Source of the DNA: an uncultured Oscillospiraceae bacterium
GTDB taxonomy: Bacteria; Bacillota; Clostridia; Oscillospirales; Ruminococcaceae
Assembly: GCA_900542145.1 (NCBI GenBank)
Contig: UQMF01000001.1
Span: forward strand, 1-64,000
Direction: 5' to 3'
Length of the DNA: 64,000 bases
Positions 8,818 to 17,704 of this stretch are shown piece after piece. The first letter of the stretch is position 1. Every line of letters begins with the position of its first letter. A program made the position numbers and the translations under genes. Under the pieces are notes generated by a model. That model ran no database searches. It saw nothing but the letters and a program-made list of their open reading frames with translations, and was not told the DNA's origin.

Positions 8818-9348
8818 ATGAAGAAACAGTTTCTTGAAATCGGCAAGATCGTTGCCACCCAGGGAATACGCGGAGAGGTGCGTGTGCAGTACTACTGCGA
8901 CAGCGCGGAGGTTCTGTGCGACTTCGACACTCTCTACCTCGACAAGGGAAAGACTGCGATGGAAGTCACCCGCGCGTTTCCGCACAAGAACGTCGTGGTG
9001 ATGAAGTTCCAGGGTATCGACAAAATCGAGCAGGCTCAGCCGCTCATCGGAAAGATACTGTATCTCGACCGCGACGACGCGGAGCTTGAGGAGGGTCTGT
9101 ACTTCATTCAGGACATAATCGGGCTGACAGTAAAGGACGCCGACACGGGCGAAATCTACGGCAAGATAACCGACGTCTACCAGAACGGAGCCAGCGATGT
9201 GTACTCCATCAAGAAGGACAACGGCAGGGAGCTGATGTTCCCGTGTATCGACGAGGTTGTATTAAATACCGATATCGACGCCGGCGAAATGATAATCCGT
9301 CCGCTGCCCGGGCTGTTTGACGACGATACTTCCGAGGACGGCGAATGA
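8818..9348 (+). CDS. rimM: Ribosome maturation factor RimM
   Basis: RimM binds S19 and helps mature the head of the 30S subunit. At 176 residues it has the N-terminal barrel motif IGKIVATQGIRGEVRV and the C-terminal PRC-barrel with GLTVKDADTGEIYGKITDV and MFPCIDEVV. It starts ten bases after hisS and overlaps trmD as ATGA. The usual partners rpsP and the KH protein gene are not upstream; hisS occupies that place. Confidence 0.96.
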   Translation: MKKQFLEIGKIVATQGIRGEVRVQYYCDSAEVLCDFDTLYLDKGKTAMEVTRAFPHKNVVVMKFQGIDKIEQAQPLIGKILYLDRDDAELEEGLYFIQDIIGLTVKDADTGEIYGKITDVYQNGASDVYSIKKDNGRELMFPCIDEVVLNTDIDAGEMIIRPLPGLFDDDTSEDGE

Positions 9349-10460
9349 GGATAGATATAGCGACGCTGTTCACGGATATGTGCGACAGCGTTATACATGA
9401 AAGCATAATCGGGCGCGGCATAAAAAACGGGCATATTGAGATATATTCCCACGATATCCGTGAATACACCGAGAACAAGCACCGCCGCGTTGACGACAAG
9501 CCCTACGGCGGAGGCACCGGAATGCTCATGCAGGCTCAGCCGGTGTTCGACTGCATTTCGGCGATAAAATCGCAGCGCGAGGGAAAGCCCCGGATAATCT
9601 ACATGTCACCCCAGGGAGAAGTCCTCACCCAGAAAAAGGTGCAGGAACTTGCCGCAGAGCCTTGGCTGATTCTTCTCTGCGGACACTACGAGGGAATCGA
9701 CCAGCGCGTGCTCGACGAGCTGGAATGCGAGGAGCTTTCGGTCGGGAATTACGTCCTGACCGGGGGCGAGCTTCCGGCGCTCATCGTTGCGGACGCCGTG
9801 GCGAGATTGCAGCCCGGAGTGCTCCCGAACGAGGACGCATACAGCATTGAGAGCCACTACAACGGACTGCTGGAATATCCGCAGTACACGCGCCCGGAGG
9901 AGTGGCACGGGCGCAGAGTCCCGGAAACGCTGCTCACCGGAGATCACGGGACTGTTACAGAATGGCAGAACCGCGAAGCGCTACGGGTGACCAGGCGGAA
10001 ACGTCCGGATATGTACAATGAGTACATTTACAGAGCGGTCGATGAATTCTGGCATCAGTTCCTTTCGGAGAAGAAGCCGGAAGAAAACATTACAAGTGTC
10101 GGGAAATCGAATATAGGAAAAGATCCAGCCACATCGGAAAAACTAATAAAACTGATCAAGCGTGGAAAAAAGCGTGCACGGATATACCGAAGCGACGGCA
10201 CATACCTTCCTAAAAAGGGAACCTATTCAATAATCGCAGACTGGGACGGTATCCCACGCTGCGTTATAAAGACCATCAGGGCGCAGATAATAAGGTTCAA
10301 CGAAATAACGCTGGAACAGGTGCTTAAAATGGGCGAGGACGACAATATCGAGGACTGGCTTACACGGCATAAGGATTTTTTCATGACGGTTGAAGGGAAT
10401 TTTTCCGAAGATATGCCGATAATCTATGAGGAATTCAGACTGGAATATAAAGGTAAATAA
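9345..10460 (+). CDS. trmD: TrmD tRNA (guanine37-N1)-methyltransferase fused to an ASCH domain
   Basis: Residues 1-235 are a complete SPOUT methyltransferase that makes m1G37 in tRNA. RRVDDKPYGGGTGM, ILLCGHYEGIDQR and SVGNYVLTGGELPAL, which form the knotted SAM site, are intact. TrmD usually ends near residue 240. Here one uninterrupted frame continues through a charged linker into residues 263-371, which read as an ASCH domain (PUA-like fold): RGKKRAR, then GTYSIIADWDGIPRCVIKT, then EDWLTRHKDFF and DMPIIYEEF. ASCH proteins bind RNA, and one group hydrolyses N4-acetylcytidine. The fusion may add a tRNA-binding or second modification function; this is inference. It overlaps rimM by four bases and precedes era by one. 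Confidence 0.93.
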   Translation: MRIDIATLFTDMCDSVIHESIIGRGIKNGHIEIYSHDIREYTENKHRRVDDKPYGGGTGMLMQAQPVFDCISAIKSQREGKPRIIYMSPQGEVLTQKKVQELAAEPWLILLCGHYEGIDQRVLDELECEELSVGNYVLTGGELPALIVADAVARLQPGVLPNEDAYSIESHYNGLLEYPQYTRPEEWHGRRVPETLLTGDHGTVTEWQNREALRVTRRKRPDMYNEYIYRAVDEFWHQFLSEKKPEENITSVGKSNIGKDPATSEKLIKLIKRGKKRARIYRSDGTYLPKKGTYSIIADWDGIPRCVIKTIRAQIIRFNEITLEQVLKMGEDDNIEDWLTRHKDFFMTVEGNFSEDMPIIYEEFRLEYKGK

Positions 10461-10461
10461 G

Positions 10462-11376
10462 ATGACAAAGAACGCATTCATTGCAATAACCGGCCGCGCT
10501 AACGCCGGGAAATCCTCCCTGACTAACCTGCTTGTCGGCGAGAAGATATCCATTGTCAGCGAGAAGCCGCAGACTACGCGAAACCGTATCAACGGAGTGC
10601 TCACCGAGGGCGACATACAGTACGTTTTCATCGACACGCCGGGTATGCACAAACCCAAGACAAAGCTCTCCGAGCACATGGTGAAGTCCATACGCAGAAG
10701 CGTTGACGACGTGGACTGCGCAATTCTCATGGCGGACGTGACGAAGAAGATATCATCCATTGAGCAGGACCTTATACGCAGCTTCGCCTCCCACGGGACA
10801 GCGGTGGTGCTCCTGCTGAACAAGGTCGATCTGCTGAAGGACAAGAGCGAAATACTCAAGATTATCCAACAGTATTCCGAGCTTTACGACTTTGAGGAGA
10901 TAATCCCGATATCCGTAAAAAACCGCATAAACACCGATCAGATACTTCCTGTGCTGGAGAAATTCGCGGTGGAGGGCGAGCACTACTTCCCGGACGACAT
11001 CGCGACCGACCGCACCGAGCGCTTCATGTGCTCCGAGATAGTCCGCGAGAAGATACTCCGCGTCATGCAGGAGGAGATCCCCCACGGCACGGCGGTGGAC
11101 ATTGAGAAGTTCAAGAGCCGCATGAAGGGCGACACCGAGATAATCGACATCAGCGTGGTCATTATATGCGAGAAAGATAGCCACAAGGGCATGATCATCG
11201 GCAAGGGCGGCGAGAAACTCAAGAAGATAGCCTCCATGGCGCGCGAGGATATGGAGGACCTGCTCCAGGCGAAGGTGAACCTCCAGTGCTTCGTCAAGGT
11301 CAAGGAGGACTGGCGCAACCGAGAACGCGTTATCTCCGACCTCGGCATGTACACGGAGGAAAACGGCGAACAATGA
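10462..11376 (+). CDS. era: GTPase Era
   Basis: Era binds the 3' end of 16S rRNA and promotes 30S assembly. The 304-residue protein has G1 GRANAGKSS, G3 DTPGMH and G4 NKVD in the GTPase domain, and the KH-domain motif GMIIGKGGEKLKKI. The ATG at 10462 immediately follows the trmD stop and is preferred to the upstream frame start. It lies in a row with rimM, trmD and recO, so ribosome and tRNA maturation are co-expressed. Confidence 0.98.
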   Translation: MTKNAFIAITGRANAGKSSLTNLLVGEKISIVSEKPQTTRNRINGVLTEGDIQYVFIDTPGMHKPKTKLSEHMVKSIRRSVDDVDCAILMADVTKKISSIEQDLIRSFASHGTAVVLLLNKVDLLKDKSEILKIIQQYSELYDFEEIIPISVKNRINTDQILPVLEKFAVEGEHYFPDDIATDRTERFMCSEIVREKILRVMQEEIPHGTAVDIEKFKSRMKGDTEIIDISVVIICEKDSHKGMIIGKGGEKLKKIASMAREDMEDLLQAKVNLQCFVKVKEDWRNRERVISDLGMYTEENGEQ

Positions 11377-11401
11377 TCACAGCACTGGAGGTGCGGTAAA
11401 C

Positions 11402-12181
11402 ATGCTGTTCACCTATGACGGGATCATAGTCGGGCGACGCGATATCGGGGAAAGCAACTGCTTCCTCGATATACTCACCGACGAACAGGGTATCATTGAG
11501 GCCACGGCTCATGGCGTAAAGAAAATAAACAGTTCGCTGCTCGGCTCCTGCGGACTGTTTTCTTATGCCACTTTCTGCCTTAACAAGACAAAGCTGCGCT
11601 ACACAGTGAACTCCGCGAAGCCGAAGCGGAGTTTCCATGAACTTGGGACGGATATTGAGAAGCTGGCGCTTGGCTCCTATTTCGCCCAGGCGGTGAAATT
11701 CTGCACTCCCCAGGAGCAGGCACAGTACGGCGATGGTAGCAAGGACAGCCTGGTGCGTTTCTTCGCGATAGCGCTCTATGAAGCGGAAAACGCGCAGTCC
11801 GCCGCGCGGCTGTCTGCGGTCAAGGCGGCGTTCGAGCTTCGGTATTCCTGTATGCTTGGGTACTCCCCCGACCTTCGCGGCTGCTGCAATTGCGGCGCGT
11901 TCGAGCACCAGGAGATGTTTTTCCTGCCGGAAAGCGGCGAACTAATCTGCGGCGACTGCTTCGACCGGGAATACCAGGGCAGATATTACGTCCTCACCCC
12001 GGAAATACTCTCCGCAATGCGCAATATTATCTACGCGCGGCTGAACAGCGCATTCCGGTTCAGTATCTCCGACGCCGGTGCCGCCCTGCTGGAGAGGGTC
12101 ACGGAAAACTATTTTCTTTCCAGGACGGAGCGCTCCTTTACAGCTCTGGACTACTTTAAAAGCATAAGGATTATGCCGTAA
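11402..12181 (+). CDS. recO: DNA repair protein RecO
   Basis: RecO loads RecA on SSB-coated single-stranded DNA with RecR. At 259 residues it has an N-terminal OB fold (IVGRRDIGESNCFLDI) and a C-terminal zinc site formed by CCNCG and ICGDC. GGAGGT precedes the ATG. Era-recO adjacency is common in Firmicutes. It is the last gene of the operon. Confidence 0.95.
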   Translation: MLFTYDGIIVGRRDIGESNCFLDILTDEQGIIEATAHGVKKINSSLLGSCGLFSYATFCLNKTKLRYTVNSAKPKRSFHELGTDIEKLALGSYFAQAVKFCTPQEQAQYGDGSKDSLVRFFAIALYEAENAQSAARLSAVKAAFELRYSCMLGYSPDLRGCCNCGAFEHQEMFFLPESGELICGDCFDREYQGRYYVLTPEILSAMRNIIYARLNSAFRFSISDAGAALLERVTENYFLSRTERSFTALDYFKSIRIMP

Positions 12182-12247
12182 CTCACAAAAAAAGGCAGAT
12201 AACAGACATTCATGTCATCTTGTCCGGTGCATTTTACACAAAAACTA

Positions 12248-12276
12248 TTGCATTTTATGAAAAAGTGTGGTATAAT
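12248..12276 (+). promoter_or_regulatory. Promoter of the EAL-domain gene
   Basis: -35 TTGCAT, a 17-bp spacer ending GTGTGG, and -10 TATAAT, about 40 bases before the start codon. Confidence 0.85.
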
Positions 12277-12313
12277 TGTATAAGAAAACTTATCAGGAGC
12301 AGGTGGTGAAACA

Positions 12314-13975
12314 ATGTGCAAGATTACTGAAAAGGACAAACAGTTGTTCATTGAGATGCTTAACAAAGACAAAAACTCCCTGCATTTTCTGTGGGACTGC
12401 ACCGCCGGTACCATCGCCACGGCAGGCAGCGCCATGTTTGACAACGTTACAGGAGATCCGCTGGATTACCTGAGAGAGAGCGGACTCATCGACGAGCAGT
12501 CCATGCCCCAGTTCAATGTATTCACCTCTCAGCTCGAGGGAGGAATAATCTCCGGAATAGACCGCAACAGCCTGAGCGTGGATATCCACATGAAATTAAA
12601 ACCGGACGCCGAACTGGAGCTTTGCGGATTCTTCGCACACTTCCTACGGGACGAGAGCGGAAGGATCATCGCAGTCCACGGAACTATCCGCCCCTACACC
12701 CCGAAAGAGATCGTCAGCAAGAAGATACTTCGGGAATTTTCCTCAGACCGCGCTCCGCAGATTTTCGGCAAGGAGATAGCCGACATGATGGCGCGCCACC
12801 CCGACGAGGAAATCGCATTCATTCAGTTTGATGTGGAACGATTCAAGCTACTCAACGAAAAATACGGCGTTGAAGCCGGCGATGAACTTCTGGCGTTCCT
12901 GACGCAGACGCTGGGGCTTATCTGCAGCGAGGAGCAGCCCTACTGCCGCCTTAATTCAGACGTTTTCATGGTGGTGACCACGTTCGACAACGACCAGCAC
13001 CTTATGGATTTCATACACAAGCTGGAGAGTCTGCTCTCCGGATTCAACGATATGGGCTACCGCCTGATATTCGGCGTAGCCATCGCTGAGGACAGGACGC
13101 TGCATGTGCGCCGGCACGCCGACAATGCCGGAATAGCGCGTCAGTCCGTCAAGGGAAGTGCGCTGAACAATATAGGATTCTTCAACGGACGAATGAAGAG
13201 CGAACTTCAAAAGAAGCAGATCATTGAAGAGGATATGAAAACCGCACTGGTAGATAACCAGTTTGTGATGTTCCTACAGCCGAAATACAGCATTTCCTCC
13301 AACAGGATCATCGGCGCCGAGGCTCTCGCCCGGTGGATTCACCCCAAAAAGGGAATGATCTCCCCGGCGGATTTCGTACCCGTGTTCGAGCAGAACGGCT
13401 TTATCCTCAAGCTTGACCAGATCATCTGGGAGAGCGCGTGCCGCAAGATCGCGGACTGGATCTCCGCAGGGACAGAGCCTGTGCCCATATCCGTGAATAT
13501 CTCCCGGGAATACATACGCTCCTTTGACGTGGTGGGATTCCTGCTGGGACTGGTGAAGAAGTACGATATCCCGATTAAACTGCTGGAACTTGAGATAACC
13601 GAAACCACCGACGCCCAGGGAGTTTCCGACATCGTTGAAAAGATGAAGAGCGCTGGATTCACCATGCTGATGGACGATTTCGGCTCCGGTTATTCCTCGC
13701 TGAATATGCTAAAGACCACGCAGTTCGACGTGCTGAAGATAGACCGCGAGTTCCTGTCCAGATTCATGGAAAGCGGCCGCGGAAGGAAGATAATCTCCCA
13801 CACCATCTCAATGTCCCAGGACATCGGGCTGGACATCATCGCCGAGGGCGTGGAAACCAAGGAGCAGGCGCAGTTCCTGCATGAATGCGGCTGCGACGCA
13901 GCCCAGGGATTCTACTACTCCAAGCCGGTCAGCCAGGAGGAATTCGACAAGCTGCTGAAGGAAGTCAACAAATAA
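12314..13975 (+). CDS. Cyclic-di-GMP phosphodiesterase (degenerate GGDEF plus EAL)
   Basis: A 553-residue cytosolic signalling protein with no membrane segment. Residues 1-140 look like a PAS-type sensor. Residues 165-300 are a diguanylate-cyclase fold, but the GGDEF signature is replaced by LNSDVF, so it should not synthesise c-di-GMP and is probably regulatory. Residues 315-553 are an EAL domain with GAEALAR, VNIS, LELEITE, MDDFGSGYSS, LKIDREF, AEGVET and QGFYYSKP, so the metal ligands and catalytic residues appear present. Likely role: hydrolysis of c-di-GMP in response to an unknown signal. It has its own promoter and terminator. Confidence 0.93.
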   Translation: MCKITEKDKQLFIEMLNKDKNSLHFLWDCTAGTIATAGSAMFDNVTGDPLDYLRESGLIDEQSMPQFNVFTSQLEGGIISGIDRNSLSVDIHMKLKPDAELELCGFFAHFLRDESGRIIAVHGTIRPYTPKEIVSKKILREFSSDRAPQIFGKEIADMMARHPDEEIAFIQFDVERFKLLNEKYGVEAGDELLAFLTQTLGLICSEEQPYCRLNSDVFMVVTTFDNDQHLMDFIHKLESLLSGFNDMGYRLIFGVAIAEDRTLHVRRHADNAGIARQSVKGSALNNIGFFNGRMKSELQKKQIIEEDMKTALVDNQFVMFLQPKYSISSNRIIGAEALARWIHPKKGMISPADFVPVFEQNGFILKLDQIIWESACRKIADWISAGTEPVPISVNISREYIRSFDVVGFLLGLVKKYDIPIKLLELEITETTDAQGVSDIVEKMKSAGFTMLMDDFGSGYSSLNMLKTTQFDVLKIDREFLSRFMESGRGRKIISHTISMSQDIGLDIIAEGVETKEQAQFLHECGCDAAQGFYYSKPVSQEEFDKLLKEVNK

Positions 13976-13999
13976 AAGGTAACCTATAAAAACACAAAA

Positions 14000-14034
14000 C
14001 AGGCGGACGCTCAAAAGGTGTCCGCCTGCTTTTA
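14000..14034. terminator. Bidirectional terminator between the EAL gene and dapL
   Basis: A 9-bp stem CAGGCGGAC/GTCCGCCTG is flanked by an A-rich left side and TTTTA on the right, so it can end both converging transcripts. Confidence 0.85.
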
Positions 14035-14043
14035 TCTGCGTGA

Positions 14044-15249
14044 TTACTTCTTGAAGAGCTTCTTGAATCTCTCCATTGCCTCGGTGGTCAGTTCGTGAGT
14101 GCTGAACGCAGTCAGTCTGAACCAGCCGTCGCCGTTTGCGCCGAATCCTGCACCGGGGGTTCCGACGACCTGTATCTCATTCAGCAGGTAGTCGAAGAAT
14201 TCCCAGCTGTCCATGCCGTTCGGGCTCTTGAGCCAGATGTACGGGGAGTTGATTCCGCCGGTGTACTTAATCCCCAGTTCGTCGCAGGTGTGCGCGATAA
14301 TACGCGCGTTCTCCTGGTAGTACGCGATGGTTGCCTTGGTCTGCGCCTGTCCCTCGGGAGTGAACACAGCCTCGGCAGCGCGCTGTACCGGGTAGGAAAC
14401 GCCGTTGAACTTACTGCCCTGGCGTCTGTTCCACAGGTCGGCAATCTTAACTTCCTCGCCCTTGCTGTTCTTCTGGACAAGCTCCTCGGGAACGATGGTG
14501 TAGCCGCAGCGAGTGCCGGTAAATCCAGCGGTCTTGGACAGGGAGCAGATCTCGATAGCGCACTTCTTCGCGCCATCTACCAGATAAATGCTTCTGGGAA
14601 GCTCCGGGTCGGTGATGAATGCCTCGTAAGCTGCGTCGAATATGATAACAGCCTCGTTTGCAAGCGCATAGTCCACCCACTCCTTCAGCTGAGCCTTGGT
14701 GTAAACGGAGCCGGTAGGATTGTTCGGGGAGCAGAGGTAGATTATGTCAGCCTTAACGTCCTTGGGGGGCATTGCAGCGAAGCCGTTCTCCTCAGTGGAA
14801 TTCGCGTAAACAACGGAGTTGCCGCTCATGATGTTGCTGTCAACATATACAGGATAAGCCGGGTCGGTGACAACAACGGTATTGCCCTCGCCGAAGATGT
14901 CGATGATGTTGCCGCAGTCGCTCTTTGCGCCGTCGCTGATGTGGATAACCGCCGGATCGACCTCAGCGCCGAAGCTCTTGTAGTAGTTGGATACAGCCTC
15001 GCGCAGGAAGTCGTAGCCAGCGCCGCTGTCCTCATATCCGCGGAAGGTCTCCTTAACGCCCATCTCCTTTGCAGCCTTGACCATAGCGTCAACTACGACC
15101 GGAGCAAGGGGCTGCGTTACGTCGCCGATACCCATTCTGATGAGGTTTGCTTCAGGGTGAGCGGCGGAATACGCCTTTACGCGCTTGCCGATATCAATGA
15201 AGAGGTAGTTCTTCTTCAGGTTGAAGAAATTTTCATTTAACTTTGCCAT
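14044..15249 (-). CDS. dapL: LL-diaminopimelate aminotransferase
   Basis: DapL converts tetrahydrodipicolinate directly to LL-diaminopimelate with glutamate, feeding lysine and peptidoglycan synthesis. This is a fold-type I PLP enzyme of 401 residues. Motifs are MGIGDVTQPLAP, YEDSGAGYDFLREA, ICSLSKTAGFTGTRCGY (PLP lysine in SLSK) and YLCSPNNPTG. The whole-length match to DapL is stronger than to general aspartate aminotransferases. It is a single-gene unit with its own promoter. Confidence 0.95.
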   Translation of the reverse strand: MAKLNENFFNLKKNYLFIDIGKRVKAYSAAHPEANLIRMGIGDVTQPLAPVVVDAMVKAAKEMGVKETFRGYEDSGAGYDFLREAVSNYYKSFGAEVDPAVIHISDGAKSDCGNIIDIFGEGNTVVVTDPAYPVYVDSNIMSGNSVVYANSTEENGFAAMPPKDVKADIIYLCSPNNPTGSVYTKAQLKEWVDYALANEAVIIFDAAYEAFITDPELPRSIYLVDGAKKCAIEICSLSKTAGFTGTRCGYTIVPEELVQKNSKGEEVKIADLWNRRQGSKFNGVSYPVQRAAEAVFTPEGQAQTKATIAYYQENARIIAHTCDELGIKYTGGINSPYIWLKSPNGMDSWEFFDYLLNEIQVVGTPGAGFGANGDGWFRLTAFSTHELTTEAMERFKKLFKK

Positions 15250-15303
15250 TTTGCCTGTTCCTTTCTTATATTCAGTAATTCCTATGGAATTAGTCCAAAC
15301 TAT

Positions 15304-15332
15304 ATTTTACAATATTTCTGCCGGTTTGTCAA
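15304..15332 (-). promoter_or_regulatory. Promoter of dapL
   Basis: On the minus strand, -35 TTGACA (15327-15332), a 17-bp spacer, and -10 TAAAAT (15304-15309). It is divergent from the alpha-galactosidase promoter 30 bases away. Confidence 0.85.
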
Positions 15333-15363
15333 CGGCTTTTTGCGTTCCCGGGCAAAATACCGC

Positions 15364-15392
15364 TTGAAAAATATATGCGGATATGCTATACT
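15364..15392 (+). promoter_or_regulatory. Promoter of the alpha-galactosidase gene
   Basis: -35 TTGAAA, a 17-bp spacer ending ATATGC, and -10 TATACT. A small TCCG..CGGA inverted repeat lies just downstream and could be an operator, but it is too short to be sure. Confidence 0.7.
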
Positions 15393-15437
15393 GTATCTAT
15401 CCGATAAACGGAAAATCAATTTCAGTGAGGTAATCCG

Positions 15438-17636
15438 ATGCCGATAATCTACGACGAGAAAAAGCGCGTATTCAAACTCGACACCCCGAATACGACATAT
15501 GCCTTTCATGTTACGAATTCCAATAACCTGCTGCACCTGTATTACGGCGCTTCCATTCCGGAAACGGACATCACGCATATGCTGCGTATCCCGAACGACG
15601 AGCCGTTCGTTCCCACCACCCATGACGGAATGGGTCCGCACTCCTTCGACTGCGCAGCTATTGAGTTCCCGACCAGCGGCGTTGCAGATTTCCGCGAGCC
15701 CTGCATGCAGCTGATGGACAAGTACGGCATGTCCGCATGCGAGTGCTACTTCGACAGCTATGCGATATTCAAGGGCAAGAAGAAGCTTGAGGGACTGCCG
15801 GCCACCTACGCCAACACCGACGACGAGGTGACGAGTCTTGAAGTATACTGCAAGGACCCCCACAACGGGCTTGAGATCACCCTCCAGTACAGCGTATTCG
15901 AGAAGCTGGACGTGATTACACGCTCCGTCAAGGTCAAGAACGGCGGCGCCGACCCCATTGAGCTGCGCAGACTGCTCTCCACCTGCGTGGAGCTTGACAG
16001 CAAGGATTACGACATGATCACCCTGTACGGCACTTGGGCGAGGGAGCGCCATGTACAGCGCAATCCCCTTCACTTCGGCAAGCAGCTGGTGGACAGCTGC
16101 CGTGGTTCAACAAGCCACGCTCACAATAACTTCATCGCCATCGTTGACCACAAGGCTACCGAGGACTACGGCGACTGCTACGGATTCGCGCTGTGCTACT
16201 CCGGAAGCTTCGTTGCAGGCTGCGAGGTGAACCAGTACGAAAAGACCCGTGTATTCTCCGGAATCAACCCGTATGATTTCAGCTGGCACCTCGACCTCGG
16301 CGAGGAATTCCAGGCTCCGGAAGTAATCATGGTATTCTCCGCGAACGGTATCGGCAACATGAGCCGCACATTTCACGACGTAATGCGCAACAACCTCACC
16401 CGCGGCAAGTGGAAGGATATCCGCCGTCCCATTCTCATCAACAACTGGGAAGCGACCTACTTCAACTTCGACACAGACAAGCTGCTTGACATCGCGCGCG
16501 AATCCGCCAAGGCAGGCATTGAAATGCTGGTAATGGACGACGGCTGGTTCGGACACCGCAACGACGACAAGTCCTCCCTGGGCGACTGGTTCGTGAACGA
16601 AAACAAGATAAAGGGCGGACTCAAGTACCTAGTTGACGAGGTGAACAAGCTGGGTCTGAAGTTCGGTATCTGGTTCGAGCCGGAAATGATAAGCCCGGAC
16701 AGCGAACTTTACAAGGCGCACCCGGACTGGTGCATACATATTCCCGGACGTCCTCGCACCACCTGCCGTTCGCAGCTGGTGATCGACTTCTCACGCAAGG
16801 ACGTGCGCGACTACATCTATGACCAGATGTACAAGATACTGTCCTCCGCGAACATTGAGTACGTCAAGTGGGACATGAACCGCCAGCTGTGCGAGGTCGG
16901 CAACGAGGTACTCCCTCCCGAGCGCCAGCGCGAGATATGGCACCGCTACGTCCTGGGCGTTTACGAGATCCAGGAGCGTCTGCTGACAGACTTCCCCGAC
17001 CTGCTGCTTGAGAACTGCGCAGGCGGCGGCTCCAGATTCGACGCCGGCATGCTGTACTATTCGCCGCAGATCTGGTGCTCCGACGACACCGACGCCATCG
17101 AGCGCCTGAAGATACAGTACGGTACTTCCCTGTGCTACCCCTGCTCCTGCTTCGGCGCGCACGTTTCCGACAGCCCGAACCACTGCGTGGGACGTATCAC
17201 CCCGTTCGAAACCAGAGGCCGCGTTGCAATGGTGGGAACCTTCGGCTACGAACTGGATATTACTAAGATATCCGACGACGACAAGTGGAATATCCGCAAG
17301 CAGATCGAGGAGTTCAACAAGTACAATCCGCTGGTGCGCACCGGCGACCAGTACCGTATCGGGAATCCCTTTGACAACGACCGCTTCGACGCGTGGATGT
17401 TCGTTGCCAAGGACAAGAGCGAAGCGCTGCTCGAGTACATCCAGGTGCTCAAGGAGCCGAGCGTGTTCCTGCATCGTATCCGCCTGGTGGGACTTGAGAA
17501 GGGCTGCTGGTACAGGCACGAGGAAACCGGACGCGTTTACAGCGCGGAAGTCCTTATGAACAGCGGATTTGATATTCCGTCCCTTTGGGGAGATTTCCAG
17601 AGCTACATCGCGCATTTTGTCAAGACAGAAAAGTAA
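15438..17636 (+). CDS. Alpha-galactosidase, glycoside hydrolase family 36
   Basis: It removes terminal alpha-1,6-galactose from raffinose-type sugars or galactomannan fragments. The 732-residue length and three-part layout (N-terminal beta-sandwich, TIM barrel, C-terminal beta domain) fit GH36 subgroup I. WEATYFNFD, MDDGWFGHRND, EPEMISPDS, the nucleophile Asp in VKWDMNR and the acid/base Asp in WCSDDTDA are all present. There is no signal peptide, so it is cytosolic and needs sugar import by genes not in the window. The downstream MalT-like regulator may control it. It is flanked by its own promoter and terminator. Confidence 0.95.
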   Translation: MPIIYDEKKRVFKLDTPNTTYAFHVTNSNNLLHLYYGASIPETDITHMLRIPNDEPFVPTTHDGMGPHSFDCAAIEFPTSGVADFREPCMQLMDKYGMSACECYFDSYAIFKGKKKLEGLPATYANTDDEVTSLEVYCKDPHNGLEITLQYSVFEKLDVITRSVKVKNGGADPIELRRLLSTCVELDSKDYDMITLYGTWARERHVQRNPLHFGKQLVDSCRGSTSHAHNNFIAIVDHKATEDYGDCYGFALCYSGSFVAGCEVNQYEKTRVFSGINPYDFSWHLDLGEEFQAPEVIMVFSANGIGNMSRTFHDVMRNNLTRGKWKDIRRPILINNWEATYFNFDTDKLLDIARESAKAGIEMLVMDDGWFGHRNDDKSSLGDWFVNENKIKGGLKYLVDEVNKLGLKFGIWFEPEMISPDSELYKAHPDWCIHIPGRPRTTCRSQLVIDFSRKDVRDYIYDQMYKILSSANIEYVKWDMNRQLCEVGNEVLPPERQREIWHRYVLGVYEIQERLLTDFPDLLLENCAGGGSRFDAGMLYYSPQIWCSDDTDAIERLKIQYGTSLCYPCSCFGAHVSDSPNHCVGRITPFETRGRVAMVGTFGYELDITKISDDDKWNIRKQIEEFNKYNPLVRTGDQYRIGNPFDNDRFDAWMFVAKDKSEALLEYIQVLKEPSVFLHRIRLVGLEKGCWYRHEETGRVYSAEVLMNSGFDIPSLWGDFQSYIAHFVKTEK

Positions 17637-17642
17637 TTACAG

Positions 17643-17674
17643 AGCGCCCGGCGCAGTAAACCGGGCGCTTTTTA
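17643..17674 (+). terminator. Terminator after the alpha-galactosidase gene
   Basis: A 9-bp stem AGCGCCCGG/CCGGGCGCT is followed by TTTTTA. Confidence 0.9.
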
Positions 17675-17704
17675 TGATACGGACGTATACGGAAAGGAGC
17701 AGGC

